Position numbers and translations under genes: made by a program | The notes under the pieces: generated by a model | Told to the model about the DNA's origin: nothing | The model's database searches: none | The model's input: the letters and a program-made list of their open reading frames with translations, nothing else | From: Chara braunii | Taxonomy: Eukaryota; Streptophyta; Charophyceae; Charales; Characeae | DNA length: 56,266 nt | Assembly: GCA_003427395.1 (NCBI GenBank) | Contig: BFEA01000924.1 | Span: 180,031-236,296 of the forward strand | Direction of reading: 5' to 3' | Part shown: piece after piece, positions 44,250 to 55,479 of the stretch | How the letters are laid out: every line of letters begins with the position of its first letter | Position numbering within the stretch: position 1 is the stretch's first letter

Positions 44250-44505
44250 TTAGTCAGCCTAGAGCACCGCATATCCTATTATGCAGCCTGGAGCACCGAA
44301 TATAAACCCCTATTATGCAGCCTGGAGCACCGCATATAGGGCCCCAATATGCAGCCTGAAGCACCGCGTTATTATGCAGCCCGGAGCACCGCACATAGGT
44401 GCCCTAATATGCAGCCCGAAGCACCGCGTGAAGGTCCTTATTCTGCAGCCTGGAACACAGAAACATAGGGCCCCTATTATGCATCCTGGAGCAACGGCTG
44501 CCGAG
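44250..44505. repeat. Minisatellite of 'tatgcagcctggagcaccgc', about 8 copies
   Basis: The core 'tatgcagcctggagcaccgc' recurs with 30- to 45-base spacing. 'atagggcccctat' like linkers lie between, partly self-complementary. Confidence 0.88.
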
Positions 44506-46004
44506 TCCCGACATTACTGAACCAATACGATTGCCAGAATCGTTTAGCTGACAGACACATGGCTCATTGAGGAAAACCTTACGATAAAACAAGAATAGAG
44601 CAAAGAGATTGAGCAGTAATCAGAAGGAAAAATGCCTTATACAGCCAACAGTAGTCCTCGACAATATATACACACACATACACCGCTGACGAAAGCTACA
44701 TTTTCACCAATTTTCCGCATACAGATGCAACATCCAATGACAAAACCCCTCCATGCCCAAAACACACTGTTAGCCTCAAGTACAAGAAATTAAAAACAAC
44801 AAAAATGGAAAAGAAACGTCACATGGCCTTTCCGTCTCGTTCAGATTTCGATTCCGCACATACATATTGCCAGAAGGATAACTTACAAGAAAGCTCTCTA
44901 GACAGACTAGCAGGCCGGGACATGCTCTACAAGAAAACAGGGACGAGTTCAAGGAAGGCGGGAAGAAAGACAAGGGCTACTAAGACGCGCTGTCGTCATC
45001 ACAACAAAAGTGGAATTAAGAAAGACAAACTTTCAGCCCCACGCTCTCTGAAAATCTACTCTTCTCCAGGAGAGGGAAAAGTGTGCTAGACAGAGAACAG
45101 ATTTCGCATCTTCAACTGATTTGGAAAAGGCAGCGTACGGAACATCGACATCAGTACGTTGTGATCAATGAACAGAAAAAAAAAAAAAAAAAACATTGAG
45201 ACGATCACAGGGAAAAGTTTTGAAGAAAGACATCCTGTAAGAAGACTACTTCACCGAAATTCGGACCTGTCACAATTGTGTCCACAAATCGCCCTGCAAG
45301 ATAAAGCTACCGTCTCGGGGGAAAGGAAGGAGAACGGAAAACGACGGGAATATCGAGCGTACCTGATAACCTACCAGGCTGAACGAGAGAGGGGAAAGCA
45401 GACTCAAAGAGAACAACATACCCAAGGACTGCAGGAGGCATTTACTGTCGGGACAGGGTAATTCTATAAAAATCCATTGGACAATAGTACCGCCACTTGA
45501 TCGCTCAAACTCAACCGGGCGATATTTTCGACTCTTTTCGACTCTTTTCGTAATTCACCAATGAAAACGTTAAAAAAAACTAAAAGCCACAAGAAGAGTC
45601 AGTAGCCAAAAAGAGAAACTTGCAAAAAAAAAAACGAAACGGAAGGAGGTGTGAGGTGTGAAAAGGAACAACCATACGTTCCCCGCAGCTCTTCGCTGCG
45701 TGACTTCGTATAACCCTGCTCCCTCCTGAGCAATACATCCTTCGAAAACACGGAGCAAAAAAAGGTAAAAAACGTTCAATCATCACGTTGAACCCTTCCG
45801 CCACTTGCTCCAGCTGGTAGAGATGGTCACGAATCAGCCATTCCGTGTTCCTTCAATCAAAACTAAACTGGCCGTGCAGAGCCCTGCCCTTCCTTACCCT
45901 CTTCTTCTCCCTGTCCCCTTCCTCTCCGACGCACAATTTCCTTCGCTATATTGCATCAATAGACACGCACTCCTCGAGACAACAGCTCTACTTCTGACAT
46001 CCCA

Positions 46005-46005
<1 letters not shown>
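44506..46005. other. Intergenic, no gene recognised
   Basis: It includes a poly-A run at 45177-45193 and a duplicated 'cgactcttttcg' near 45530-45550. Basic, low-complexity frames at 44805 and 45168 are not convincing genes. Confidence 0.5.

Positions 46006-46039
<34 letters not shown>
46006..46039. repeat. (CT)n microsatellite
   Basis: About 17 CT units. Confidence 0.95.
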
Positions 46040-46042
<3 letters not shown>

Positions 46043-46479
46043 CGGGCTCCTCTTCCCTCCATAGCGCCCCCCTCTTCGGTCTCCCGAGCCCGCCCTTCTG
46101 TAGCTTGCTTCCCCTCTTTCTCGTGCGACATTCTTCTCCACTGCCGCTTGCTCGCTCTCTTATCTCTTGTGCGCATTCGAAACATACACGCGAACAGCAC
46201 AAATTTCAGATCCATCTCAAACCTGGCCTTAGGTAAGGATACGCGATGCCTGCGCGCACCCGCGAACATTGACAAGTAACATCCTCTTCCGCATACCCAC
46301 TCCACATGCTTGTACACCAAACCCTAACTGCAGTCTACAACAGCGAAGTCACATTCCCCGCTGACATCGGAGCATAAGCTCGCTCATACTAAAGCTATCT
46401 ATCTACTTAATGAAAATCCACTTACACAGCGGAATTTTTAAAATCGATACATCTTGTCACTCCCGTCTCTCTCCCACTC

Positions 46480-46516
<37 letters not shown>

Positions 46517-46550
46517 CGCTCGCTCGCTCGCTCGCTCTCTTTCTCTCCCT
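46480..46550. repeat. (CT)n-(CTCG)n-CT compound microsatellite
   Basis: A CT run passes into six 'ctcg' units, followed by mixed CT and a CA run to about 46566. It lies about 110 bases downstream of the reticulon stop codon. Confidence 0.95.
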
Positions 46551-46663
46551 CTGACACACACACACACAGACACAGACATAGGGCATGGTGGGTAGATCGA
46601 CCGACACAAAAGCGTTGTGTCTCTCCCATTAAGGGGAGAATAGATGCTGAAAAGGGACTCAAG

Positions 46664-47494
46664 CTACTGAGGCTTCTGCTTCAAACCGGGCACCGAAGTG
46701 ATTACGGCCCCAACTACAGCCCTGTCGGCCACCTCATAATACTTGATTGTTTGCTCCATCGCCGCCATCCGGACCTTATCGACATCCCTCTCGTACGTTT
46801 CGTACACCTTCGGCACGATGAATGCGAGCAACACGAGCAAGTAACTCAGCGAAATGAACGTGAACCAAGAGCCAATCATCGAGGCGAAGTACAGAATCCA
46901 CAGCGCGCGCACAAAGAGCTTAAACTCCTTACCGCACGCCACATCACGACAAAGCAGCAACGACTCGTTTACAACAACACGTATCTTTGCCGCTACCTCT
47001 TGAACCTTCTCCTCCTTCAGCTCAATCTTCGGAACTGGCGGCGGCGCTCTCCTGAACAGATACGCGAAATTCGCCCAAACAAACAGCACCCCTACAGCAA
47101 CCATGAGGAACTTGCACGTAATAGTCATCATAGTAAAGCCGCAAAACTCTACCAGAATCCAGAGCGCCGTCAGAACGCCAAGCGTGGCACCGCTTTTCTT
47201 CACATTCGTCCACAACAGCAGATCTGCTGTTCTGCCTCCTCCCAAAACTTCCCTCATTGATCTTTCCTTCTTCAGCGCCGAGAAAAACCGTTTGATCGCA
47301 GCTCTAACTGAGTCCTTCCCCTTCTCGTGCATTTCTCGAGCAGACGACAGTGCGGCTGACGAAGCCGCATCTGCAAGATCCGACACCGGCGAAGCCGAAT
47401 TTGCAAGATCCGACAACAGAATGCCCTTCATATGATCGGAAATATCGTTTGCAAGAGCGGATATCGGCATAGCGTTCGCCTCTGGAGCCTCCAT
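46664..47494 (-). CDS. Reticulon-like protein (plant RTNLB family)
   Basis: Complete 276-residue protein, TAG stop. Residues 1-78 are an Ala/Ser/Asp-rich N-terminal region with degenerate 'SDLA' repeats. The reticulon homology domain spans about 79-265. It opens with REVLGGGRTADLLLWTN, the plant-type VLGGGKPADVLLWRN signature. Long hydrophobic hairpins lie at about 101-147 and 194-229, separated by a charged loop with PPPVPKIELKEEKV. The tail keeps YE.YE.DVD. Family members sit as wedges in the ER membrane and shape tubules and desmodesmata-associated ER, so an ER-membrane role is inferred. I used the ATG at 47494; an upstream in-frame GTG at 47551 is unlikely. The gene is unbroken by introns, whereas many plant RTNLB genes have several. 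There is no C-terminal KKXX, though KQKPQ is basic. Confidence 0.9.
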   Translation of the reverse strand: MEAPEANAMPISALANDISDHMKGILLSDLANSASPVSDLADAASSAALSSAREMHEKGKDSVRAAIKRFFSALKKERSMREVLGGGRTADLLLWTNVKKSGATLGVLTALWILVEFCGFTMMTITCKFLMVAVGVLFVWANFAYLFRRAPPPVPKIELKEEKVQEVAAKIRVVVNESLLLCRDVACGKEFKLFVRALWILYFASMIGSWFTFISLSYLLVLLAFIVPKVYETYERDVDKVRMAAMEQTIKYYEVADRAVVGAVITSVPGLKQKPQ

Positions 47495-49075
47495 CGCTTC
47501 AAACAGCCAACAAAATAAGCAGCTTGTTCCTCTCTCTTCCCTAATGCCCACCGCTGTTTCTACCTGCCCTCACTTTAAACGATCGATCGTTGCCGCTCCC
47601 ACTCTGCACCGCTCTGCTCTCCGTTTACTGATGAGCAAGTTCGACCTACAAGACGGCAAATGTAACACAACGCTGGGCACAAATCGGCATCAGGGACCAC
47701 AACGATGCGCAACTGCCCGTTCGCTCCGCACGACAGAAGAAAGGAAGGAAGCGTGCTAGTGCGCCGGATGTAGAGAGTGGCCGTTTGCCCAGACGACGGG
47801 CGAGAGTGCTCGTTCTCGCTTCACTGCGGCGAAAGGGAGGAGCTTTTGCTTGTATACGTGTGACGACAATGATGGTTTACGATGAAAGCGCCGTGTGTGC
47901 GTCAGTCGGGAACATACGTGAAGAAAGGAGAAAAGGGTGGAGATGCGCCACCACCATGGAAGAAAAGAGGCGATGGCCGAAACCCCAAACATACACCGTA
48001 ATACAGACGAACAGACAAGAAGAACGCGCGTCACGCTCGGCCTTGCAAAACCCCGCCGGCAGGCCTACCGGTAGCGCTCACAGCGGGCGAGCGAGCGAAA
48101 TCGCACGAAGTTGAAGTCATTCGCCGAATCATACGCGCATGCGGGGGCTGGGCGGACTACGCCGCATTCCACCGGCGGCGGCAACGTACGAAAACCCTCC
48201 GAATAGGCTGCACGATTCTCAAGTGTTCCCGCCAGAAAATGCCGACGGTTCCTCCGGTCACACTCAAACAGGGGCATGCAGTAATCAGAGCCCGAATATG
48301 CAACCGTAAGTAAGCCCAACACCATGCCAAACCAGGACCATTCTGCGGCCAAGTTTTCTCCCAGGGAAACAGTGCGACCGACCGTAGGAAAATGATAGAA
48401 AGAGGCACGGAAAGGGAAATCAGGAAGAAACGAAGCACCCTTCGATTCCTTGGCTGTCCCCATGCCACCGTGTCTACATGCCCATTGGCTCTTGCTCTGC
48501 GAAAAGACCCGACGCGCAAGTGTGCACATATAATGTAATAATAATAATAAATTAATAATATATGCTCCCCTGTGCCACGTGAGCCCTTATTATGCACGGC
48601 GGCCTCCGCACACAGCGTGCAGGAGACACTGCACGCGATTCCGCTTCCCGCGTGCACGAACAAAAGGGTGTTCATTTGAACCGAACCTTTTGATGTACCT
48701 CCTGTTCATGTTCGACGCTGAGTGACCTATGCTGCCGTAGGAGCGAAAGGGGTAAACGGCTGCCGGGTAGCAGCCTTTCAATTCAACATACCTCCGTCAT
48801 TGTTTACGTCAGGCAGACTGAGCTATGCTAGGAGAGAGAGCGGTCAAGGCCTGCACGGCAACGGACAGGCCGAAACTGAAGCAGAATCCCTCCCTCGTGA
48901 GGTCTTGCTTGAATGTTGGATGAGGATAGTGAAACACATTGTGGACTAGACAGACTGGCAGGGACAACGAGCACGACATGAAGGCAGCGGTTGAACTAAA
49001 ATTTGAACAACGTGAAGCACAGCCTGAGACAGGTGTATGCCTCTAGGGGCAGGCACCATGGATCAGATACCCTGA
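47495..49075. other. Upstream region of the reticulon gene; intergenic
   Basis: The 5' flank has a C/T-rich stretch on the plus strand near 47540-47610. No clear TATA is identified. Unrecognised open frames follow. Nothing further is supported. Confidence 0.5.
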
Positions 49076-49237
49076 ATGTATGGGGCATCAGGCGATGATG
49101 GTCTACACGGTAGGATTAAAAGCCATAAAGAGTACCTAAACCAGGCACCTCTCGCACAGACAGGATTCAACCAGGTGATTTTGGGGGGCGACTTCAGCAC
49201 CCTGAACCAGGCGACTTCGGCAATAGATCAGACGTGA
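49076..49237 (+). pseudogene. Possible LINE endonuclease fragment
   Basis: A 53-codon frame ends in VILGGDFSTLNQATSAIDQ. This resembles the GDFN block of the apurinic-type endonuclease of L1-like LINEs, where a hydrophobic strand is followed by GDFN and, about ten residues on, an acidic D near the substrate loop. The Asn of GDFN is Ser here. Upstream HGRIKSHKEYLNQAPLAQTGF could be the preceding helix. The frame is short and is bounded by a stop, so it is at best a relic. A U6 retropseudogene sits immediately after it. Confidence 0.35.
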
Positions 49238-49370
49238 AGCATCAGTCCTTCAGGACATCCATTAAAATTGGAACGATACAGAGAAGATTCGCATGACCCT
49301 GCGCAAGGATGACATACATAAATCAAGAAATGGTGCAAATTTTTATAATAAAAAAGAAAAGTGAAGCATC
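49234..49370 (+). pseudogene. U6 snRNA retropseudogene with target-site duplication
   Basis: 49245-49344 matches U6 nearly end to end: the GUCC..GGAC hairpin, 'ttaaaattggaacgatacag', an intact ACAGAGA box, 'ctgcgcaaggatgaca' and a final 'aaattttt'. An A-rich tail ('ataataaaaaagaaaa') follows to 49360. The 10-bp repeat 'gtgaagcatc' flanks the whole at 49234-49243 and 49361-49370. The catalytic AGC triad reads CGC. There is no TATA or upstream sequence element. This is the classic product of target-primed reverse transcription by a LINE. Confidence 0.88.
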
Positions 49371-49574
49371 TGCTCTAGCGAGCGGACTGAGCGTCAGTCA
49401 AGCAAGGGGTATTGTTGTACAATACTCGAGAGTGAAGGCTAAAAACTTGCTATCCGCCATAGCAGAAGTCGGCAACGCCCCACACAATCAAGGAAAAAAA
49501 GCCAAATGTAACGAGCTTCATGCAAATAGACATGAGATGCAAAATAGCAGAAAAGCACAAAGCGAATCAAAGCA

Positions 49575-49953
49575 ATTGCGATGCAGTCAAGGTTTGAGTT
49601 TGACAATGCACCTCGGGCAAAAAAATTGAAAATATGGAATGTATACAAGCAAGGTTTTAGGTTTGGTATGGTCATGTGGGGGGGTGTTATGTTCAGGGGA
49701 ATGCCTAAAGTGTATTTTTAAATTGTTTTCGTGACAATGCCATAGTTATCCCTATAAAAAAAAAGAAAAAAAAAACTACCCTGCAATCAGAGTTTGAGTT
49801 TGAAAAGGCACTCCAGGCAACTTGAAAAAACCTGAAAACGGTGAGTGTATATAAGCTAGATTTCGGGTTCGGTAGGGTCACTTGCGGGTGTGTTATGTTT
49901 GGGGGAATGCCTTAAGTGCATTTTCAAACTATTTTCGTAATTGTGTCATAGTT

Positions 49954-49960
<7 letters not shown>
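49575..49960. repeat. ~200-bp tandem duplication
   Basis: Both copies contain 'gtttgagtttga.aa.gcac', 'gtgttatgtt.ggggaatgcc', 'aagtg.attttaaa' and 'catagttaccc' like blocks, from about 49580 and 49782. The first copy ends in a poly-A/AAAG tract; the second ends in the poly-C run. Confidence 0.85.
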
Positions 49961-49994
<34 letters not shown>

Positions 49995-50030
49995 AAAAAA
50001 AAAAAAAATCATAGATCCCAACATATTTCA

Positions 50031-50063
<33 letters not shown>
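49955..50063. repeat. Poly-C followed by two poly-A runs
   Basis: Thirty C run directly into 24 A (49985-50008), then a short unique stretch and about 31 more A (50033-50063). The lengths are doubtful in a short-read assembly. Confidence 0.9.
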
Positions 50064-50068
<5 letters not shown>

Positions 50069-51179
50069 AATAGTTGCATCTGTTGGTAAAAAAAAATTGA
50101 AACTACATACATAAGTGCAACTAAAAATAAAATTGCATATCATAATAGTGGTAAGATTGAATGTCCTAAACAATGTACTACACAAGTCCATGTACCCTCG
50201 TACGGGTATTGGTGTATGAAATCGATATAAGACTCACAAATCATACACATTGAGTAACGATGTGATGAATGTCATGCTACGAAACAACTCAAAGTCATAA
50301 AAAAAAAAAAAATCCCACGAAAATTAAAGTTAAAAAAATATTTCATAAAAAGAAAATCTTTCATATTTATATATTATTATTCCAATACTCGTCCAATTTT
50401 AAAATTTCCAGTTTTATTTGATAAGTTCCTGTCTAAATATGAGTTTTCCCTTTCAAATACATTTATTTGTTCAAAATGGAATGAAAGTCTGAACGAGTTT
50501 ATGAAATGTTTTAATTAAACGTTCATTCTACTATAAAAAATATCGTATAATTTATATTGGATTAACCTATTTATGACTAAAATTATTACATAGAATGACA
50601 GTCCAATTCAAATACTTTGTGAACCCATCCATACTTTCATTTCAACTCTAGCATGCAGTTGAAATAAGAAGGGATACCTTATTCTTGGAATAAAAGTTTT
50701 CAAGTAAGGCAAAAAAATTTAAAATTTGAATAACATTTTTTAAGATAAAATAAAAAATTTAAATTTAGAATGTAATTTTACTACAGAATTATTATTTAAT
50801 TTTGAGAAATTTTTATGTTGATGATCAAAGTAAAACAATAACAAATATTATATCGTGAAAAAAAAAAAAGTCAACCATACAAAGCGTCAATACCAAATGC
50901 TCATAAGGCAGTACAATAATTATAGCAAATAATGACGAAACTAACTATATTCAAGCTTGATAAAATAATTCATCGAGGTTAGACAATGACAATGCACATA
51001 GGGAAACAACATAAGGGGTGTCACTTCACTTATGCAAGGGAAAATGACATGAAATTGGGTGAGAAGCATGTTACTCTGACACAAAAGAACCTTGTTGGGT
51101 TACCACGAGTGGTTAATGACCTGCTAAAAATTTAGAATGAAAGATTATGAGTTTGTTAGCAGAGGTCTGAAATAGTTGA
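50064..51179. other. AT-rich intergenic sequence
   Basis: Low-GC sequence with many stops in all frames. I see no gene, RNA or clear repeat. Confidence 0.55.
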
Positions 51180-52050
51180 AATTGTATGAAGACACTTCAT
51201 GTCATTTCGGTAGTTTCAAGTGGTTTGGCGCCATACATTCTATTGTTGGATATATATTTTTTACATGTTTTTGTTTTTGGTTCAACGTTTTTGTGTGCCA
51301 CTTCATGTCATTTCAAAAGTTTCAGGTTGGAAGACCTAAATCCTATGAAATTGTCCAAATTAGCTACAACATATGAAAGAGGTTGCAGGTCTCCCTCATC
51401 AAAATTGTTGTATAGGGGCATTTAAAATCACTTTCATATTTTCAATCACTTCATTTTATTTCGTGAGTTTCAGTTGGGCTGACATGAAATTTTTGAAATG
51501 ACATGAATTGGTTGAAGTTTCTGAAAGAGGTTTTAAGTTTCCCCATCGAAATGCTTGGATAAGGCAACTTAAAACTACTTCAAAAAACTTCCACCACTTC
51601 AATTCATTTCATGAGTTTCAACTGAAAAATATAAAATATCTTGAATGACATGAAATGGTTGAGACTTCTGAAAGTAGTTTCACCCCATGAGTTTCAACTG
51701 GGAAATATGAAACCGCGTAAATAACATGAAATTGTTGAAACTTCTGAAAGTAGTCCCCCCCTATCCAACCCCCATCCAAATGCTTGGATGGGGGGACCTG
51801 AAACCGATTTTAGAAGCTTCAGCCACTTCAGGTCATGTTAAAAGTTTTGAGTAGGGATCTAAAACCTTTGAAAAAAAATGAAGTGTTTGAAGCTTCTGAA
51901 AGTGGTTTCAGGTCCCCCCATCTAAATGATATGAAAATGGAAGACGTCTGTAAACCTTCTCTTTGGGTTACATCAATAAACTATTGACAGGATATGCGCA
52001 TAATGTAAGGCGGGAGAAGACAACATTAGTAACATGGCATGCCTGTAGAG
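51180..52050. repeat. Degenerate repeat of 'catgaaatggttgaaacttc'
   Basis: Variants of 'tgacatgaaatggttgaagc', 'ttctgaaagtggtttcaggt' and 'tttcatgagtttcaactggg' recur every 80-170 bases. 'gcttggatggggggacctga' near 51782 is inverted relative to 'caggtccccccatc' near 51912. Confidence 0.7.
51826..52050. repeat. 225-bp exact duplicate, left copy
   Basis: Identical base for base to 52089-52313, from 'cttcaggtcatgttaaaagt' to 'ggcatgcctgtagag'. The copy ends exactly where the Tn5 junction begins. See the finding at 51826-52313. Confidence 0.97.
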
Positions 52051-52088
52051 CTGTCTCTTATACACATCTAGATGTGTATAAGAGACAG
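52051..52088. other. Nextera mate-pair junction adapter (two Tn5 mosaic ends)
   Basis: CTGTCTCTTATACACATCT is followed directly by its reverse complement AGATGTGTATAAGAGACAG. These are the 19-bp Tn5 mosaic ends used in Nextera chemistry; back to back they form the circularisation junction of mate-pair libraries. It is a library artefact, not genome. The frame crossing it contains the well-known contaminant peptide SYTHLDVYKRQ. Confidence 0.99.
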
Positions 52089-52313
52089 CTTCAGGTCATG
52101 TTAAAAGTTTTGAGTAGGGATCTAAAACCTTTGAAAAAAAATGAAGTGTTTGAAGCTTCTGAAAGTGGTTTCAGGTCCCCCCATCTAAATGATATGAAAA
52201 TGGAAGACGTCTGTAAACCTTCTCTTTGGGTTACATCAATAAACTATTGACAGGATATGCGCATAATGTAAGGCGGGAGAAGACAACATTAGTAACATGG
52301 CATGCCTGTAGAG
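52089..52313. repeat. 225-bp exact duplicate, right copy
   Basis: Second copy of 51826-52050. The sequence continues past 52313 into 'aacatgaaaacccatata', which is probably the true continuation of the genome after the left copy. Confidence 0.97.
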
Positions 52314-52464
52314 AACATGAAAACCCATATACCAACAAACCATCGCGAGAGTTTCCACATTGGAAAAAAAATAGCTTAAGCAGAAAAACGATACGTGAAA
52401 TATATATTGGTATTCAACAAGATAAAATAAGTTAAGTGAGAGTTCGCAACAGAAAAGTCGATTG

Positions 52465-52673
52465 CTTAAACCACTAGTACTTTTGGCTAATGGAAAAATA
52501 GAGGTTTTTGGGTGTGCCTTCGACTTTTAGGAGGTCGAAACGAAACGACGATCGTTGATCAAATTTATCAATGGCAGCTTGTATCGGACCCAACCTCCAA
52601 TTTTTTTGGATTTTGGTAACAGTGTCAGTTTTCTCTATTTTTTCAACATTGGTGGAGGTACTAGTGGTTTAAG
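52465..52673. mobile_element. Family-C hairpin element, AT-rich copy
   Basis: Sixteen-base perfect terminal inverted repeats: 'cttaaaccactagtac' at 52465 and 'gtactagtggtttaag' at 52658-52673. The interior shares 'gatcaaatttatcaatggc' with the region after 15969. About 209 bp, non-coding. Target duplication is not clear. Confidence 0.85.
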
Positions 52674-54297
52674 GCAAAAAAAAAATGTAGAAGCTAAAGT
52701 TGAAACTCAGCATGGTGATAGACTACAATTCAAGTTCATAAAGTTAATTAAAAACACTAACACCTGTTCATTTGAAGCGATAAATAATTCATATCATTGT
52801 TGAATGCAAGGAGCAAATTGTGGACCATGTTCATACGAGTAATATACATACTTAAAGGAAAAACGATGAGCACGTGATGATTGCATGATATGTGTCTAAT
52901 GTGAAGGCACCTCGGTAGTTGTAGTACTATTACGGACCATAGGTTATTTCCCATAGACCGGGGAAAGTAACATTAGTCAGTTGTGTTAGCAAATGTATTG
53001 GCACGATAAGTATCATTGCAGACAAAAAACATTGTGAGCACTGATTTAGATGCTCCTAAGCACCATAATTAGTAGGATAGTTGACTTAACGAACAAGGTA
53101 GTTCGCGTATGGTTTAATATTACAATATCAGGAAAAATTATCTATATACTCATTGCAATCATTAGCTGCAATAGGAAAGACCTCATATAAGCTTGTCGAG
53201 AACTGTTTTAAAAAATAGGTGAAAAGGTTAAGAGCGCAAGATTTCGTATGACATCCTTTCCGCCAGTCGCAATCTCATACTTAATAAGTTGAACTCGAAA
53301 GTTCACTGAATTGATAACAAATATATTTTATAAACTTTAACGGTATATCTACACTAGGAGTAAGAGGTTGTGCAAAACAAAAATTATGTCATCTATCTCA
53401 TAATATTTGTCCAAATGAGATTTGTCAACCTTAATAATTATGCGTGTTTGGAGGGAAGTTAGTTTAGTGAATATGCAGTTTGTGATAATTCTTGTCTTTA
53501 TACCCCTTTAATTGTATGTGTGGACGATTATTTGTCAATGCATTTTATTTAGTTTGTTCAAAATGATAGACAATCTTGTGAGGAGCGCATACTTCGATGT
53601 TTGTTGTGACTCTTGCATACGTCTACATTTGTTTCTATTGATGTCAATCTTATCGTGTCGTTTACTCAAAGCATATTTGTTTTTGCCTATGTATTATTTA
53701 TGCTTGATGATAAATTCCCTTGCTAAAAATTATTATGATTTTGTCAAATATGGTAAATTTTTGTTCCTTATAGTTAAAAAAATGAAACAACAATGCATGT
53801 TAAAAAATATATATATAACTAACAATAATCATCTTGTATATTTTTTTACTTCATAAAATATATATCAAATTAATAGTTCAAAATTTTATTAAAAAATAAT
53901 ATGAACACAGTGTGAAAAAAACTAGCGAGGCTAATATACTTACGTCAATTGAGTTCCGCAAGATGGGTAATTAATATAATAGTCAGAACAATTATATGTT
54001 TTATGGGAGCATTAAAGTTCGATTTTCATAAATATTAACCGAAAGGAGTTAAACCACACTAGTACCTCCAAGCCTATTTTGTTGAGTCTGAATTTTACTT
54101 TGCTCCGAGTCTTGCCAAGTCTGGGTTCCAAAGTTAAGGTCATGAAACTCAAAAAAAAAAAAAAAAAAAAAACTTTGGTCGTGATTGCAATTGTATACAT
54201 TATATTACAAGTGATGGAGTGAGTGTGCCCCAAGTGAGGGCATCTCAACCTCGTGACCATGTTCTTAGATCCCAAAAAGATAAGGGGAAAAAAAAAA
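52674..54297. other. AT-rich intergenic, with a solo family-C end
   Basis: 'gttaaaccacactagtacct' at about 54047 resembles a family-C end. A 114-codon frame at 53512 is hydrophobic and AT-driven, without family support. Confidence 0.5.
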
Positions 54298-54565
54298 CGG
54301 AAACACGGATTTGACCGTAAAAATGGTTGGATACATTCTTCTAAATGCTAGTGTGATCAACATCACAATCATATAAGGAAACACAAGTTGCGCAGCTCAC
54401 GGATTGCGCTGTGAAATTGAAGCAAAAAAATAAATAAATAAATAAATAGGGATTCGACCGTGAAAATGAATGGATACATTCCTCTAAGTGTCAGTGTGAT
54501 GAGCGTTATAATCCTCAGAGGAAATACAACTTGGGCAGATTACGGATTCCACCCTGCCTCGTTGG
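54298..54565. repeat. ~148-bp direct repeat, two copies
   Basis: 'gattTgaccgt.aaaatg', 'ggatacatt.ctctaa', 'gtgtgat.a.c', 'aatac.acttg' and 'acggatt.c.c.ctg' occur in the same order from about 54308 and about 54451, separated by an (AAAT)n tract. Confidence 0.8.
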
Positions 54566-54714
54566 CAGGGAACTCCTAATAAAAATATATAGTTAGAGTC
54601 CTATCTATTATATATATCATTATGTATATATCATAATTATGTGTATGTATGATATAATATTTATTATTGTTGTGAAATATACGATTTTCTAGTTTTCTGA
54701 TCCGTCTGATCCTA

Positions 54715-55288
54715 TTTTAGGCCGAACGCGGACCCCCCCCCCCAAAAAAAAAAAAAAAAAATCCCAACCATCTGAAAACAATATATGTTATGCCTGGGAA
54801 TGAAATACATTACATTTTAGTGGGAGAACACGTCTTTTACACTGCCATCTTTGGCGATTTTTTATTTTGTTTTGCCTGTGACAAATGGTATGAAAATTTA
54901 TATATGTGTATCTTACATAACAAAAAATCTACAAATAAAGTTTGAAAAAATAATATTTTTTTTCATTCTCCGAAATAAAAGAAAAACAAAAAGTAAAAAA
55001 AAATAAATAAAAAATTAGTGAGTGGGCAAACAAGTTTTTACACCACCATCTTTGAGGATTGTACATTTTTGTTGGCCGAACAGAATGACTTCAAAATTAA
55101 GAGGAAGATACCTTACATCACAAAGAACTCACAAAAAAAAGTTCAGAAACAAATAATAATATTTACTTTCTACAATGTTTTTTTTGCGGGGTCCGAACCC
55201 CTTCGAGTTCGGGCCCGGTACGAGGACCCGAGCGCCTGGACATTTGGGGGTCAGCTTACGGGCCTCCGTACGTTCGGCTTGACAACCC

Positions 55289-55319
<31 letters not shown>

Positions 55320-55430
55320 TCACAAACATATATATATAATTATGAAATAAGTAACTAACCTTAAATAAAACTTAATATATTTCCTAAGCTACCAGACTGA
55401 CCCCGGGTAACTTGCTCAGCCGGGTAAAGA

Positions 55431-55479
<49 letters not shown>

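Noticed and set aside
46454-47260. A 268-codon open frame on the plus strand
   Set aside because: It is the antisense shadow of the reticulon gene extended through a microsatellite.
51963-52250. A 95-codon open frame
   Set aside because: It runs through the Tn5 mosaic-end junction and a false duplication; the middle of the protein is adapter sequence.
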